Assembly: GCA_902797515.1 (NCBI GenBank)
Contig: CADBSX010000138.1
Span: 1-9,730 of the forward strand
Reading direction: 5' to 3'
Source: an uncultured Eubacteriales bacterium
GTDB lineage: Bacteria > Bacillota > Clostridia > Christensenellales > Borkfalkiaceae
Length of the DNA: 9,730 bases
Shown here one piece after another: positions 1-7,161 of the stretch. A program made the translations under genes and the position numbers. Position 1 is the first letter of the stretch. The number at the start of each line of letters is the position of its first letter. The notes beneath the pieces were generated by a model that saw nothing but the letters and a program-made list of their open reading frames with translations, was not told where the DNA came from and searched no databases.

Positions 1-2277
1 GTTTCGGCGGGAACTCTCACCGAAGAAAGCCTTATAGACGACAAGAAAAACAATTACATAGCCTGCGTTTATTACGACGGCGAAAAGTGCGCCTACGCTT
101 GGTGCGATATAACGACGGGAAATTTTTACGCGCGCAAGTGCGATAAAAAGGACAAAATCACCGAACTTTGCGACGGACTCGTCAGAATTGCCCCGTCCGA
201 GGTCATAGGAAACAGAAAGATATTCGATATTTCGAGAGATCTTCCCGTCGTGAAACATAACGTCGTACCTTATTTCGGGCTTCGGGAAGACGTCGAATTT
301 TCGCTTTTCCGCGCCGAAAGGACGATAAAAGAGCAATTCGGCGTAGTTTCTCTCGACGCTTACGGTTTCGGCGACGATACGGAAACGATATGCGCCTGCG
401 GCGGTCTTATAGGATATTTAAGAGAAACTCAGAAACACGCTCTTATAAATATAAATTCCGTGAGGATAGAGCGCAATACCGATTTTATGTGGCTCGACGC
501 GAACGCCGTCAGAAATCTCGAACTCGTAAAATCCATGCGCGACGGAAAGCCTTACGGATCTCTTCTTTGGGCTATGCGGCAGACTTCCACGTCGATGGGC
601 GCGAGACTGCTTTCGGATTGGCTGTTGTCGCCGCTTAACGATATAGAAAAAATAAAGTACAGGCAGGACGGCGTCGAAGAACTCTATCTCGGCACGGATA
701 TACGCGGCTCGATTTCCGAGCAACTGAAATTCGTCCGCGATACCGAGAGGCTGGCGGGAAAAGTTTCAAACGGAAATATTCTTCCTAAAGACGCGCTCGC
801 GCTCGGAAATTCGCTTATCGCCCTTCCGAATATCAAAATGAATCTCTTCGGTGTAAAATCGAAGATATTAAGCGATATTTCCGATAATATCGCAGACCTT
901 TCCGACCTCGGTAATCTTATAGTGAAGGCGATAAAAGCGGAAGCGCCCGCCGTTCCGAAAGAGGGCGGATACATAAACAACGGATTTGACAAGGAACTCG
1001 ACCGACTTCGCTCCGTAAAGGATAACGCCATGGGGATCATCCGCGAGATCGAAGAGCGCGAGAAGGAAAAAACGGGCATAAAAAATCTGAAAATCTCTTA
1101 CAACAGAGTTTTCGGTTATTATATCGAAGTCACGAACTCGTTTAAACACCTCGTGCCGTATTCTTACGTCCGCAAACAGACGCTTACGGGCGCGGAAAGA
1201 TATATCACGGAAGAATTGAAAAATCTCGAAGAGGAAATACTTACGAGCGGCGAAAAGGCGATCAAACTCGAAGCGGAGATATTCGCGAAGATAAAAAATC
1301 TTCTTTCGGAAAACATAAAGGCGATACAGAGATCGTCTCGGGCGGTCGCGTGTTTAGACGTACTCTTATCGTTTGCGATCATCGCGAGAAAATACAATTA
1401 TTGCAGACCTGAAATGGTCGAATCGGACAGACCTATGAATATAGTCGGCGGCAGGCATCCCGTCGTCGAAATAGTTTCAAACGAGCAGTTTATTCCGAAC
1501 GACGCTTACCTCGACAACGGCGACAATTCGATAATGATAATTACCGGTCCGAATATGGCAGGGAAAAGCACGTATATGCGGCAGAACGCGATAATAGCGA
1601 TAATGGCGCACACGGGCAGTTTCGTTCCGGCGAAATCCGCGGAGATACCTATTATAGACAGGATATTTACGCGCGTCGGCGCGAGCGACAATCTTATTTT
1701 CGACCAAAGTACTTTTATGGTGGAAATGACGGAAGTCGCGGAAATCGTATTGAACGCCACGGAAAAGAGTTTTATTGTACTCGACGAAGTAGGCAGGGGG
1801 ACGAGCACTTTCGACGGGCTCAGCATCGCTTGGGCGCTGGTGGAATACATTTCGACAAAGATCAGGGCGAAAACGCTTTTCGCGACGCACTATCACGAAC
1901 TTTCCGAACTCGAAGGCGTGCTCGAAGGAGTGAAAAACTATAAGATTTCCGTCAGGGAATTAAACGGCAAGATAGTCTTTTTAAGGAAGATAACGAGGGG
2001 GAGCGTGAGCCGCAGTTTCGGTATCGAGGTCGCCGGACTCGCGGGAGTTCCGAAAGGCGTCACCGACAGGGCGAAAAGCATTTTGAAAAAACTCGAAAAG
2101 AACGATCTCACGAAAACGATGGATATAAGATCGGTCGAAGACGGCGACGAAGAAGAAAGCGAGGAAGAGCGGATATCGGAAGTCGAAGAGATAATCGCCG
2201 AAACGGATATAAATTCGTTAACGCCTATGGACGCGCTGAAACTTCTTTCCGACCTTAAAGAGAAGGTGAAAAAATGA
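1..2277 (+). CDS. mutS: DNA mismatch repair ATPase MutS, 5' end outside window
   Basis: MutS binds mismatches and small loops in newly replicated DNA and, as an ATP-driven sliding clamp, recruits MutL. The frame is open from base 1, so the first roughly 110 residues, including the mismatch-probing Phe-x-Glu motif, lie outside the window. The first visible residues (VSAGTLTEESLIDDKKNNY) match the usual TPGT...DDKxNN end of the mismatch-binding domain. Connector, lever and clamp domains follow. The ATPase domain has Walker A GPNMAGKST at 1546-1572, Walker B LDEVGRGTST with the acidic pair at 1783-1788, and the ATHYHEL switch motif. The C-terminus has an acidic linker and ends in the typical TPMDALKLLSDLKEKV helix. 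About 758 residues are visible, fitting a full length near 870. The conserved ADxSYGI-type motif reads VSRSFGI here. The stop overlaps the mutL start (ATGA), implying translational coupling. Identification is certain; only the start is missing. Confidence 0.97.
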   Translation, partial: VSAGTLTEESLIDDKKNNYIACVYYDGEKCAYAWCDITTGNFYARKCDKKDKITELCDGLVRIAPSEVIGNRKIFDISRDLPVVKHNVVPYFGLREDVEFSLFRAERTIKEQFGVVSLDAYGFGDDTETICACGGLIGYLRETQKHALININSVRIERNTDFMWLDANAVRNLELVKSMRDGKPYGSLLWAMRQTSTSMGARLLSDWLLSPLNDIEKIKYRQDGVEELYLGTDIRGSISEQLKFVRDTERLAGKVSNGNILPKDALALGNSLIALPNIKMNLFGVKSKILSDISDNIADLSDLGNLIVKAIKAEAPAVPKEGGYINNGFDKELDRLRSVKDNAMGIIREIEEREKEKTGIKNLKISYNRVFGYYIEVTNSFKHLVPYSYVRKQTLTGAERYITEELKNLEEEILTSGEKAIKLEAEIFAKIKNLLSENIKAIQRSSRAVACLDVLLSFAIIARKYNYCRPEMVESDRPMNIVGGRHPVVEIVSNEQFIPNDAYLDNGDNSIMIITGPNMAGKSTYMRQNAIIAIMAHTGSFVPAKSAEIPIIDRIFTRVGASDNLIFDQSTFMVEMTEVAEIVLNATEKSFIVLDEVGRGTSTFDGLSIAWALVEYISTKIRAKTLFATHYHELSELEGVLEGVKNYKISVRELNGKIVFLRKITRGSVSRSFGIEVAGLAGVPKGVTDRAKSILKKLEKNDLTKTMDIRSVEDGDEEESEEERISEVEEIIAETDINSLTPMDALKLLSDLKEKVKK

Positions 2278-4154
2278 GCAGAATAAACATTCTCGATAAA
2301 AGCGTATATAACAGGATCGCGGCGGGCGAAGTCGTGGAAAGACCGTTTTCGGTCGTAAAAGAACTCGTCGAAAACTCGATAGACGCGGGCGCTACGGAAA
2401 TTTCCGTAGCGATAGAGGACGGCGGAAAGTCTTTCGTAAGGATAACGGACGACGGCTCCGGCATAGAAAAAGACGATCTTCCGAAGGCGTTTTTACCTCA
2501 CGCGACGAGCAAAATTAAGGACGCGGACGACCTCGAAATGATAATGACTCTCGGTTTCAGGGGCGAGGCGCTTGCGTCGATAGCCGCGGTGTCGAAAGTG
2601 ACGATAACAACGCGCACGGAAAAAGACGATATAGGAAATTCCGTCACCGCGAATTACGGAGAGATAGGTGAAATCGAGCCGTATCCGAGCAATAAAGGCA
2701 CGACCGTCTGCGTGGAAAATCTGTTCGCGAACATCCCCGCAAGGGCTAAATTTTTAAAACCGGCGAAGAGCGAAGAGGCGGATATTACGAATATAATCAC
2801 GCGGCTTATGCTCGCAAATCCGACGATATCTTTCATCTACACGTCCGACGGCAAGGAAATTCTCCGTTCGTCGGGAAGAAGTCTTGACGAAACCATCATA
2901 GAGATTTACGGATACGACACGATAAGCGACTGTACGGCGATAGAAACGGTTAAAAACGGCGTGAGGATCAGCGGATTTATAGGAAAACATTATTTCGTAA
3001 AGCCGAACAGAACGTATCAGACGGTTATTTTAAACGGAAGATACGTTGTGAACGGCACGATACAGTCCGCCGTTCACAACGCCTACGCGGGATATCTTAT
3101 GAAGCGGAAATATCCCTTTTACGTCCTTAATATAGAGATACCGCCCGACGCCGTGGACGTAAACGTTCATCCGAACAAGACGGACGTCAGATTTATAGAC
3201 AATCAGGTGATCTATTCCACCGTTTATTCCGTGATAAGCAAGGTCTTGGACGGCTCGGTCGGCGCGGAAGAGATAATTAAAAAAGATTCCGCGTATCTTC
3301 AGAACGATCCGGGATCACGCCCGATTACTCTTAAACCGAAATTGAAAGACAACGGCGAGCAACTGCATTGCGACAGACCGTTCGTTTCCTCTATGCCTCA
3401 AATGTTTTCTTTCGGGGAAAGCAGGGACGACGCGTATGAAAAATTCAAAGCGGAAATAGAAGCCGAAAACGAGAAAAAACAGCGTGAGATCGCCGATATT
3501 TTTGCCGAAAATAAAAAATATATAGAGGAACTCGACAGGGAAAAAGAGAAGGAAAACGCAAAGCAGAGCGCGCTGGATATCGAGACCGATTTCAGAGTGG
3601 TAGGTCAGGTATTGACTACTTATTTAGTCCTCGAACGGGGCGAAGAAGTATATTTTATAGATCAGCACGCGGCGCACGAAAGACTTATTTTCGATAAATT
3701 CGTCGCGGAATATAAAAAGGGCGCCGTCGCCGAACAGCCTTTGCTCGTTCCCGTAGAAATATATACGAACGAAAAAGAAACCGAATTTCTGATCGGCAAA
3801 CTCGACTATCTACACGGTTTAGGCATAGATATAGTCGAATACGACGTAAACAGGTTCAACGTCTATTCCGTTCCGGCGACTTTGACCGATCTCGACGTAA
3901 AGGAATTTATAGACGACGTTTTGTCGGATATGAGTTTAAGGCAGACCGACGTTCCCGACCTTATAAGGGAAACTCTTGCAATGAAGGCGTGCAAAGCGGC
4001 TATTAAAGCGGGCAAGGTCTTGTCCGACGTCGAAATGAAAGCCCTTTTGGATAAACTCAAAGACAATATGGGACTTCGCTGTCCGCACGGCAGGCCCGTC
4101 GCCATAAAAATAACGCGTAACGAGATAGACAAATGGTTCAAAAGGATCGTCTGA
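2274..4154 (+). CDS. mutL: DNA mismatch repair protein MutL, endonuclease-type
   Basis: MutL couples mismatch recognition by MutS to strand removal; most bacteria without MutH use a MutL that nicks DNA itself. The N-terminal GHKL ATPase has the catalytic Glu-Asn in ELVENSIDAGA (E33, N34), DDGSGI (59-64), HATSKI and GFRGEALASI (94-103). A charged linker (about residues 380-440) leads to the C-terminal domain. That domain has the metal-binding DQHAAHE (D463 to E469), a beta-clamp-type motif QPLLVP from residue 488, ACKAAIKAG around C573, and CPHGRP at 603-608. These place it among zinc-dependent endonucleases like Bacillus MutL, not the E. coli type. The motif DQHA-x2-E-x4-E ends in Asp (D474) instead of Glu. 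Length (626 residues) is normal. The ATG overlaps the mutS stop, with AGAAGGTG upstream, and the 3' end overlaps miaA by 22 bases. Confidence 0.98.
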   Translation: MSRINILDKSVYNRIAAGEVVERPFSVVKELVENSIDAGATEISVAIEDGGKSFVRITDDGSGIEKDDLPKAFLPHATSKIKDADDLEMIMTLGFRGEALASIAAVSKVTITTRTEKDDIGNSVTANYGEIGEIEPYPSNKGTTVCVENLFANIPARAKFLKPAKSEEADITNIITRLMLANPTISFIYTSDGKEILRSSGRSLDETIIEIYGYDTISDCTAIETVKNGVRISGFIGKHYFVKPNRTYQTVILNGRYVVNGTIQSAVHNAYAGYLMKRKYPFYVLNIEIPPDAVDVNVHPNKTDVRFIDNQVIYSTVYSVISKVLDGSVGAEEIIKKDSAYLQNDPGSRPITLKPKLKDNGEQLHCDRPFVSSMPQMFSFGESRDDAYEKFKAEIEAENEKKQREIADIFAENKKYIEELDREKEKENAKQSALDIETDFRVVGQVLTTYLVLERGEEVYFIDQHAAHERLIFDKFVAEYKKGAVAEQPLLVPVEIYTNEKETEFLIGKLDYLHGLGIDIVEYDVNRFNVYSVPATLTDLDVKEFIDDVLSDMSLRQTDVPDLIRETLAMKACKAAIKAGKVLSDVEMKALLDKLKDNMGLRCPHGRPVAIKITRNEIDKWFKRIV

Positions 4155-5047
4155 TAGTCGTTTGCGGTCCGACGGCGTCGGGAAAATCCGCGCTCGCGGT
4201 CGAGATCGCGGAAAAATTCGGCGGGGAAATAATTTCGGCGGATTCCGTTTCCGTCTATCGCGGACTCGATATAGGATCGGCGAAACCGACGGAAGAAGAG
4301 AGAAAAAGGGCGGTCCACCGCCTTATCGACGTCGCCTCGCCTTTTGAGGAATTTTCCGTATCTGAATACGAAAAACTCGCTCTTCCCGTCGTTTACGACG
4401 CGATAAAGAGGGGGAAGATCCCCGTCGTGTGCGGCGGAACGGGATTTTATATAAATTCGATATTATATAAAATGAGTTACGGAAACTCAAAGGGAGACAG
4501 GGAAATACGCGAAAAATACGCCGAACTCGTAGAAAAGCGAGGCAAATCGTACGTTTTCGGACTTTTGAAGAAAGTCGATCCCGAAACCGCGGCGAAACTT
4601 CACGAAAACGACGTCGTAAGAGTAGTGCGCGCTCTGGAAATTTTCGAGAGTACGGGCGTGAAAAAATCGGATATAAAAGACGAAAAAATTCAGCGATTCG
4701 ATCCGTTCGTAATTCTTACGGAAATGCCGAGGGAAAAACTCTACGCGAGAATAAACGCCCGCGTTGACGAAATGATAAAAAGAGGGCTCGAAAGAGAAGT
4801 CAAAGGGCTGTTAAGCGAAGGCGTCTGCCTTGAAAATCAGTGTATGCAGGGATTAGGCTATAAAGAGATAGCCGAAAGCGGAAAAGCGGACGTGGAAACC
4901 GTGGAAAAGATAAAAATGAATTCCCGCAGATACGCGAAGAGGCAGATAACTTTTTTCAAAAGATACGAAAACGCGAGGGCGATCGATACTGAAAACCTTG
5001 CGGACAAGGAAAAACTCTTTGAAGAAATAAAAAATTTTTTAAAATAA
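4133..5047 (+). CDS. miaA: tRNA dimethylallyltransferase MiaA
   Basis: MiaA transfers a dimethylallyl group to N6 of A37 next to the anticodon in tRNAs that read UNN codons, which stabilises codon pairing and reading frame. The protein opens with a P-loop, GPTASGKS (residues 12-19). The family's DSxxxY substrate motif follows as DSVSVYRG, with D37 the likely general base, then DIGSAKP, HRLIDVASP, CGGTGFYI (100-107), MQGLGYKE and the C-terminal YAKRQITFFKR. The middle of DSVSVY differs from the common DSMQVY, but this part varies in the family (E. coli has DSALIY). Length (304 residues) is normal. The ATG lies 22 bases inside the end of mutL and has only a weak Shine-Dalgarno, so translation probably relies on coupling; the start places the P-loop at the usual distance from the N-terminus. 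An intrinsic terminator follows at once. The mutS-mutL-miaA order is common in Firmicutes; the hfq gene often found next is absent. Confidence 0.97.
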   Translation: MVQKDRLIVVCGPTASGKSALAVEIAEKFGGEIISADSVSVYRGLDIGSAKPTEEERKRAVHRLIDVASPFEEFSVSEYEKLALPVVYDAIKRGKIPVVCGGTGFYINSILYKMSYGNSKGDREIREKYAELVEKRGKSYVFGLLKKVDPETAAKLHENDVVRVVRALEIFESTGVKKSDIKDEKIQRFDPFVILTEMPREKLYARINARVDEMIKRGLEREVKGLLSEGVCLENQCMQGLGYKEIAESGKADVETVEKIKMNSRRYAKRQITFFKRYENARAIDTENLADKEKLFEEIKNFLK

Positions 5048-5070
5048 AGGACGCGTTCGCGTCCTTTTTT
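5046..5070 (+). terminator. Intrinsic terminator of mutS-mutL-miaA
   Basis: The hairpin GGACGC-GTTC-GCGTCC (5049-5064) has a perfect six-pair GC-rich stem that three flanking A-T pairs can extend. Six T residues follow (5065-5070). It begins inside the miaA stop codon, so the operon ends here. Confidence 0.93.
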
Positions 5071-5090
5071 GAATATCCGTCGGTATATAC

Positions 5091-5117
5091 AAAAACCCGC
5101 GCTTTTAAAAGCGCGGG
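5091..5117 (-). terminator. Intrinsic terminator of rpsT
   Basis: Read on the minus strand, a perfect inverted repeat with CCCGCGC outer arms (5096-5117, 11 bases per arm, central TTAA likely unpaired) is followed by TTTTT (5095-5091). It starts 18 bases after the rpsT stop. About 25 bases separate it from the miaA terminator, so each convergent unit has its own terminator. Confidence 0.92.
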
Positions 5118-5134
5118 CAAGAGAACTGTTTTTA

Positions 5135-5404
5135 TCAGTCTTTTTTCATCGCGTTGATTCTCTTCGAAAGTCCCGATTTCTTGTTTGCGGCGGTATTTTT
5201 GTGATATACGCCTTTTGAAACGGAAGAATCGATTATAGCGGCGGTCTCGGGATAGAGTTTGACCGCCTCTTCGTAATTTCCGGAATCTATAACGTCGTTG
5301 AGTTTTTTGATCGCGGATTTAACTTCGGATTTATTCGATTTGTTCACTTCGTTTTTCTTTGCGTTTACAAGCACGCGCTTTTTCGCGGATTTAATGTTAG
5401 GCAC
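5135..5404 (-). CDS. rpsT: 30S ribosomal protein S20
   Basis: S20 is a small basic protein that binds 16S rRNA early in 30S subunit assembly. The 89-residue product begins (f)MPNIKSAKKRV and carries the family pattern: a lysine-rich helix, NKSxKSxVKSAIKK, an acidic middle (GNYEEAVKLY), then GVYHKNTAANKKSGLSKRIN near the end. The start is GTG at 5404. It is chosen because every S20 begins close to P-N-I-K-S-A-x-K-R, and a Shine-Dalgarno GGAG lies eight bases upstream. An upstream ATG at 5551 would add 49 residues unlike S20 and would begin upstream of the promoter. Non-ATG starts are known for this gene (E. coli uses UUG, linked to autoregulation); whether GTG has that role here is unknown. 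The gene is monocistronic, convergent with miaA and divergent from gpr; the rpsT-gpr neighbourhood is also seen in Bacillus. Confidence 0.96.
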   Translation of the reverse strand: MPNIKSAKKRVLVNAKKNEVNKSNKSEVKSAIKKLNDVIDSGNYEEAVKLYPETAAIIDSSVSKGVYHKNTAANKKSGLSKRINAMKKD

Positions 5405-5412
5405 TTTATTTA

Positions 5413-5420
5413 CTCCTTTT
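5413..5420 (-). promoter_or_regulatory. rpsT Shine-Dalgarno that fixes the GTG start
   Basis: The minus strand reads AAAAGGAG here, eight bases before GTG at 5404-5402. This strong site is the main local evidence for the GTG start over the upstream ATG. Confidence 0.85.
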
Positions 5421-5448
5421 ATTATACAATCATTTTTGCAACGTGTAT

Positions 5449-5477
5449 ATTTTATCATAAAAAAACGGTCTTGGCAA
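5449..5477 (-). promoter_or_regulatory. Sigma-A promoter of rpsT with extended -10
   Basis: On the minus strand, TTGCCA (5477-5472) and TAAAAT (5454-5449) are separated by exactly 17 bases, and the -10 is preceded by TGA, an extended -10 TGn element. Transcription should begin near 5442, giving a leader of about 38 bases that contains the Shine-Dalgarno. This fits a highly expressed ribosomal protein gene. Confidence 0.85.
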
Positions 5478-5507
5478 GAATATTTAACGGTTTTTTTGTA
5501 AATAATT
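5478..5507 (+). promoter_or_regulatory. Candidate sporulation-sigma (sigma-G-like) promoter of gpr
   Basis: GAATA (5478-5482) resembles the sigma-G -35 box, and AATAATT (5501-5507) matches five of seven positions of a CATAATA-type -10, with an 18-base spacer. Transcription would start about 27 bases before the TTG start. In Bacillus gpr is read by forespore sigma factors. The region is AT-rich and such weak matches arise by chance, so this is tentative. The -35 abuts the divergent rpsT -35. Confidence 0.3.
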
Positions 5508-5522
5508 GATATGAATTTATTT

Positions 5523-5531
5523 AAAAGGGGA
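5523..5531 (+). promoter_or_regulatory. gpr Shine-Dalgarno before a TTG start
   Basis: AAAAGGGGA ends nine bases before the TTG at 5541. An in-frame TAA at 5532-5534 excludes any start further upstream, and TTG is the first possible start after it, so the site supports TTG initiation. Confidence 0.65.
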
Positions 5532-5540
5532 TAATTACTC

Positions 5541-6401
5541 TTGAAAAACAAACCGACGTGCGACCTTGCTGCGGATATTGCGGATAACGACCGAAAAATC
5601 GAGGGCGTAAAATCGAGCGCGGAAAAACTCTCTTACGGCGTTTCTCTCGAAAAGATCGACGTCGGAAAATACGCGTCCGAAAACTGCGGACTTTATAAAG
5701 GCAGGTACGTAACGCTGATAAGGAGTTCGTCCGCCGCGGCGAGCCGCGAAGAAAAGAACTACTTTATCGAATGCCTGTCCGGCGAATTGAAAGGCTTTCT
5801 TCATACCGACAAACAGGGGAAAAGAAAGAAATTCCTCGTCGTAGGTCTCGGCAACGGCTATATGACGGTCGATGCGCTCGGAAAAAAGACGGTGGAAAGA
5901 ATACTTACCACGAGGGGAAACACCGGACTCGATTTTCTGAACGAAGTTTCCGCCTTTTCCGTCGGAGTTTCGGCGATAACGGGAATAGAGAGTTACGAAG
6001 TCGTAAAGGGACTTATAGAAGAGATCTCGCCCGATATGCTCGTATGCATAGACGCGCTTTCGGCTTTTAAAACGGAGAGGATAGGGAGAGCTTATCAGAT
6101 AACCGACGCAGGGATCCGCGCCGGCGCGGGAGGCGGCGTTCCGTCGAAAGTGAGGTTCGATCGCGAAAATCTCGGCGTGCCCGTCGTTTCCGTCGGCGTT
6201 CCGTTCGTGATTTCCGCAAAGAAACTTATCGAGGATCTTTGCGAAAAAGACCGTGATTTTCCGACCTTATCGGGCGACGAGGATATGTACGTCACGCCGA
6301 GAGTAGTTGACGCTATTCTTTCCGAGGCGTCGTCGGTTATAGCGAAAGCCTTGAATTTCGCCCTTAATCCGCAACTTTCAAAGGAAGATTTGTCATATTG
6401 A
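5541..6401 (+). CDS. gpr: Spore germination protease GPR (SASP endopeptidase)
   Basis: GPR is made in the forespore as an inactive zymogen, trims its own N-terminus, and on germination degrades the small acid-soluble proteins that coat spore DNA. The product matches the family in VVGLGNGYMTVDALG (D111), VSAFSVGVSAITGIES, CIDALSAF (D171), QITDAGIRAGAGGG, LGVPVVSVGVPFVI and YVTPRVVDAI. D111 and D171 align with the two aspartates reported essential in Bacillus GPR. Near the N-terminus, TCDLAADIA resembles the TDLAxE self-processing site, so the propeptide may be only eight residues. At 286 residues it is much shorter than Bacillus GPR (about 370): sequence is missing between the LGVPVVSVGVP region and the C-terminal VTP motif. 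The TTG start follows an in-frame stop. A spoIIP gene often follows gpr, but here murI does. The gene indicates a spore former. Confidence 0.93.
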   Translation: MKNKPTCDLAADIADNDRKIEGVKSSAEKLSYGVSLEKIDVGKYASENCGLYKGRYVTLIRSSSAAASREEKNYFIECLSGELKGFLHTDKQGKRKKFLVVGLGNGYMTVDALGKKTVERILTTRGNTGLDFLNEVSAFSVGVSAITGIESYEVVKGLIEEISPDMLVCIDALSAFKTERIGRAYQITDAGIRAGAGGGVPSKVRFDRENLGVPVVSVGVPFVISAKKLIEDLCEKDRDFPTLSGDEDMYVTPRVVDAILSEASSVIAKALNFALNPQLSKEDLSY

Positions 6402-6407
6402 ATATTT

Positions 6408-6445
6408 AAAGCGGCCGAGGAATATTATAAAATATCGGTCGCTTT
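6408..6445 (+). other. Hairpin between gpr and murI, abutting the murI start
   Basis: AAAGCGGCCGA (6408-6418) pairs with TCGGTCGCTTT (6435-6445) over 11 positions with one G-U wobble, around a 16-base AT-rich loop. It ends five bases before the murI ATG. The T-tract after it is poor (TTTGAATT), so it may be a weak gpr terminator, a structure controlling murI translation, or both. Confidence 0.6.
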
Positions 6446-6450
6446 GAATT

Positions 6451-7143
6451 ATGGATAACAGATGTATAATATTTTACGACAGCGGGATAGGCGGATTAAA
6501 TCTTTTAAAGAGGACTTATTCGGCATTTCCGGAAGAGGATTACCTTTACTACGGCGATTTTGAGAATATGCCTTACGGGAACAAGACGGAAGAAGAGATT
6601 GTCGGAATAGTGTCCCGAAACCTCGACAAACTGATAAAATTCACACCTAAACTTATAGTTATCGCCTGCAACACCGCTTCGACGGTCGCGAAAAAAACGA
6701 TTTCGGAAAAATCGGTCGAAACGATAGGCGTTTTCCCGACGGTAGGGAAAAACGGAAAGACCGTTCTTATTTGCACGGAGGCGACGGCGAAAAGCGGATA
6801 CGTCAGAGAGTTGAAAGAGAAATATCCCTCTCTTGCCGTTTTTCCCGAAAAAAATCTCGCCCGCGATATAGAAAAAGCGGTTTCGGACGGCGGCGTTCCT
6901 GAAATCGACGCCGAAAAGTATAAAAATTACGATTATATTTCGCTCGGCTGTACGCATTATACATATATAAAAGAAAGACTTCTCAAAATTTATCCGCCCG
7001 AAAGGATATTGTCGGGCGAGGACGCCGCTTTTTTCAAAATACGCTCGTTTTTAAATAGTCATCGTCACAGCGGGCAAGAGGGAAGCGTAAATTTTATGAA
7101 CGGCGAGAAAGCGTCGCTCAAACGCATTTTTTCAGATATTTAA
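6451..7143 (+). CDS. murI: Glutamate racemase MurI, short divergent form
   Basis: Glutamate racemase converts L- to D-glutamate for peptidoglycan stems by a two-cysteine mechanism. Family signatures are present: FYDSGIGGLNLL (D10, S11), GDFENMPYG (35-43), IVIACNTAS with catalytic Cys73, CTEATAKSG, and LGCTHY with catalytic Cys167 and His169. The core active site is thus intact. The protein has 230 residues against about 265 usually. The region after IGVF lacks the common EPG segment, and the usual A-C-P-x-x-V-P-L-V-E stretch before the second cysteine cannot be recognised. An in-frame TGA at 6445-6447 excludes a longer N-terminus, and MDNRCIIFYDSG matches the usual start. No Shine-Dalgarno lies at normal distance; GAGG at 6417-6420 is about 30 bases upstream, at the edge of a hairpin loop. 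It could instead be another Asp/Glu racemase family member, but MurI is likelier. It lies between gpr and the dcw cluster, apparently as a single-gene unit. Confidence 0.85.
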   Translation: MDNRCIIFYDSGIGGLNLLKRTYSAFPEEDYLYYGDFENMPYGNKTEEEIVGIVSRNLDKLIKFTPKLIVIACNTASTVAKKTISEKSVETIGVFPTVGKNGKTVLICTEATAKSGYVRELKEKYPSLAVFPEKNLARDIEKAVSDGGVPEIDAEKYKNYDYISLGCTHYTYIKERLLKIYPPERILSGEDAAFFKIRSFLNSHRHSGQEGSVNFMNGEKASLKRIFSDI

Positions 7144-7161
7144 ACGAATTTTCGGATAAAC

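Noticed and set aside
1477..1896. 139-codon minus-strand ORF opposite the MutS ATPase domain
   Set aside because: Mirror frame of a highly conserved domain, with low-complexity Arg/Tyr/His-rich protein and no promoter context.
5421..5430. TATAAT on the minus strand just upstream of the rpsT Shine-Dalgarno as its -10 box
   Set aside because: It would place the transcription start within or beside the Shine-Dalgarno, and it has no good -35 at 16-18 bases; the upstream TTGCCA-17-TGATAAAAT pair is far better.
5511..5534. Seven-codon ORF (MNLFKRG) in frame just before gpr, as a leader peptide
   Set aside because: It has no Shine-Dalgarno, and its last codons are simply the gpr Shine-Dalgarno; it looks like chance in AT-rich DNA.
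5405..5551. Longer rpsT frame starting at ATG 5551 on the minus strand
   Set aside because: S20 starts at (M)PNIKSA; the extra 49 residues do not resemble S20 and would begin upstream of the rpsT promoter.
6398..6428. TTGAAT and TATTAT as a promoter for murI
   Set aside because: The 19-base spacing and weak boxes, interrupted by a GC-rich hairpin arm, make it too poor to list as a feature.
6505..6957. 150-codon minus-strand ORF opposite murI
   Set aside because: It covers the conserved murI coding sequence and has the Arg/Phe-rich look of an antisense shadow.
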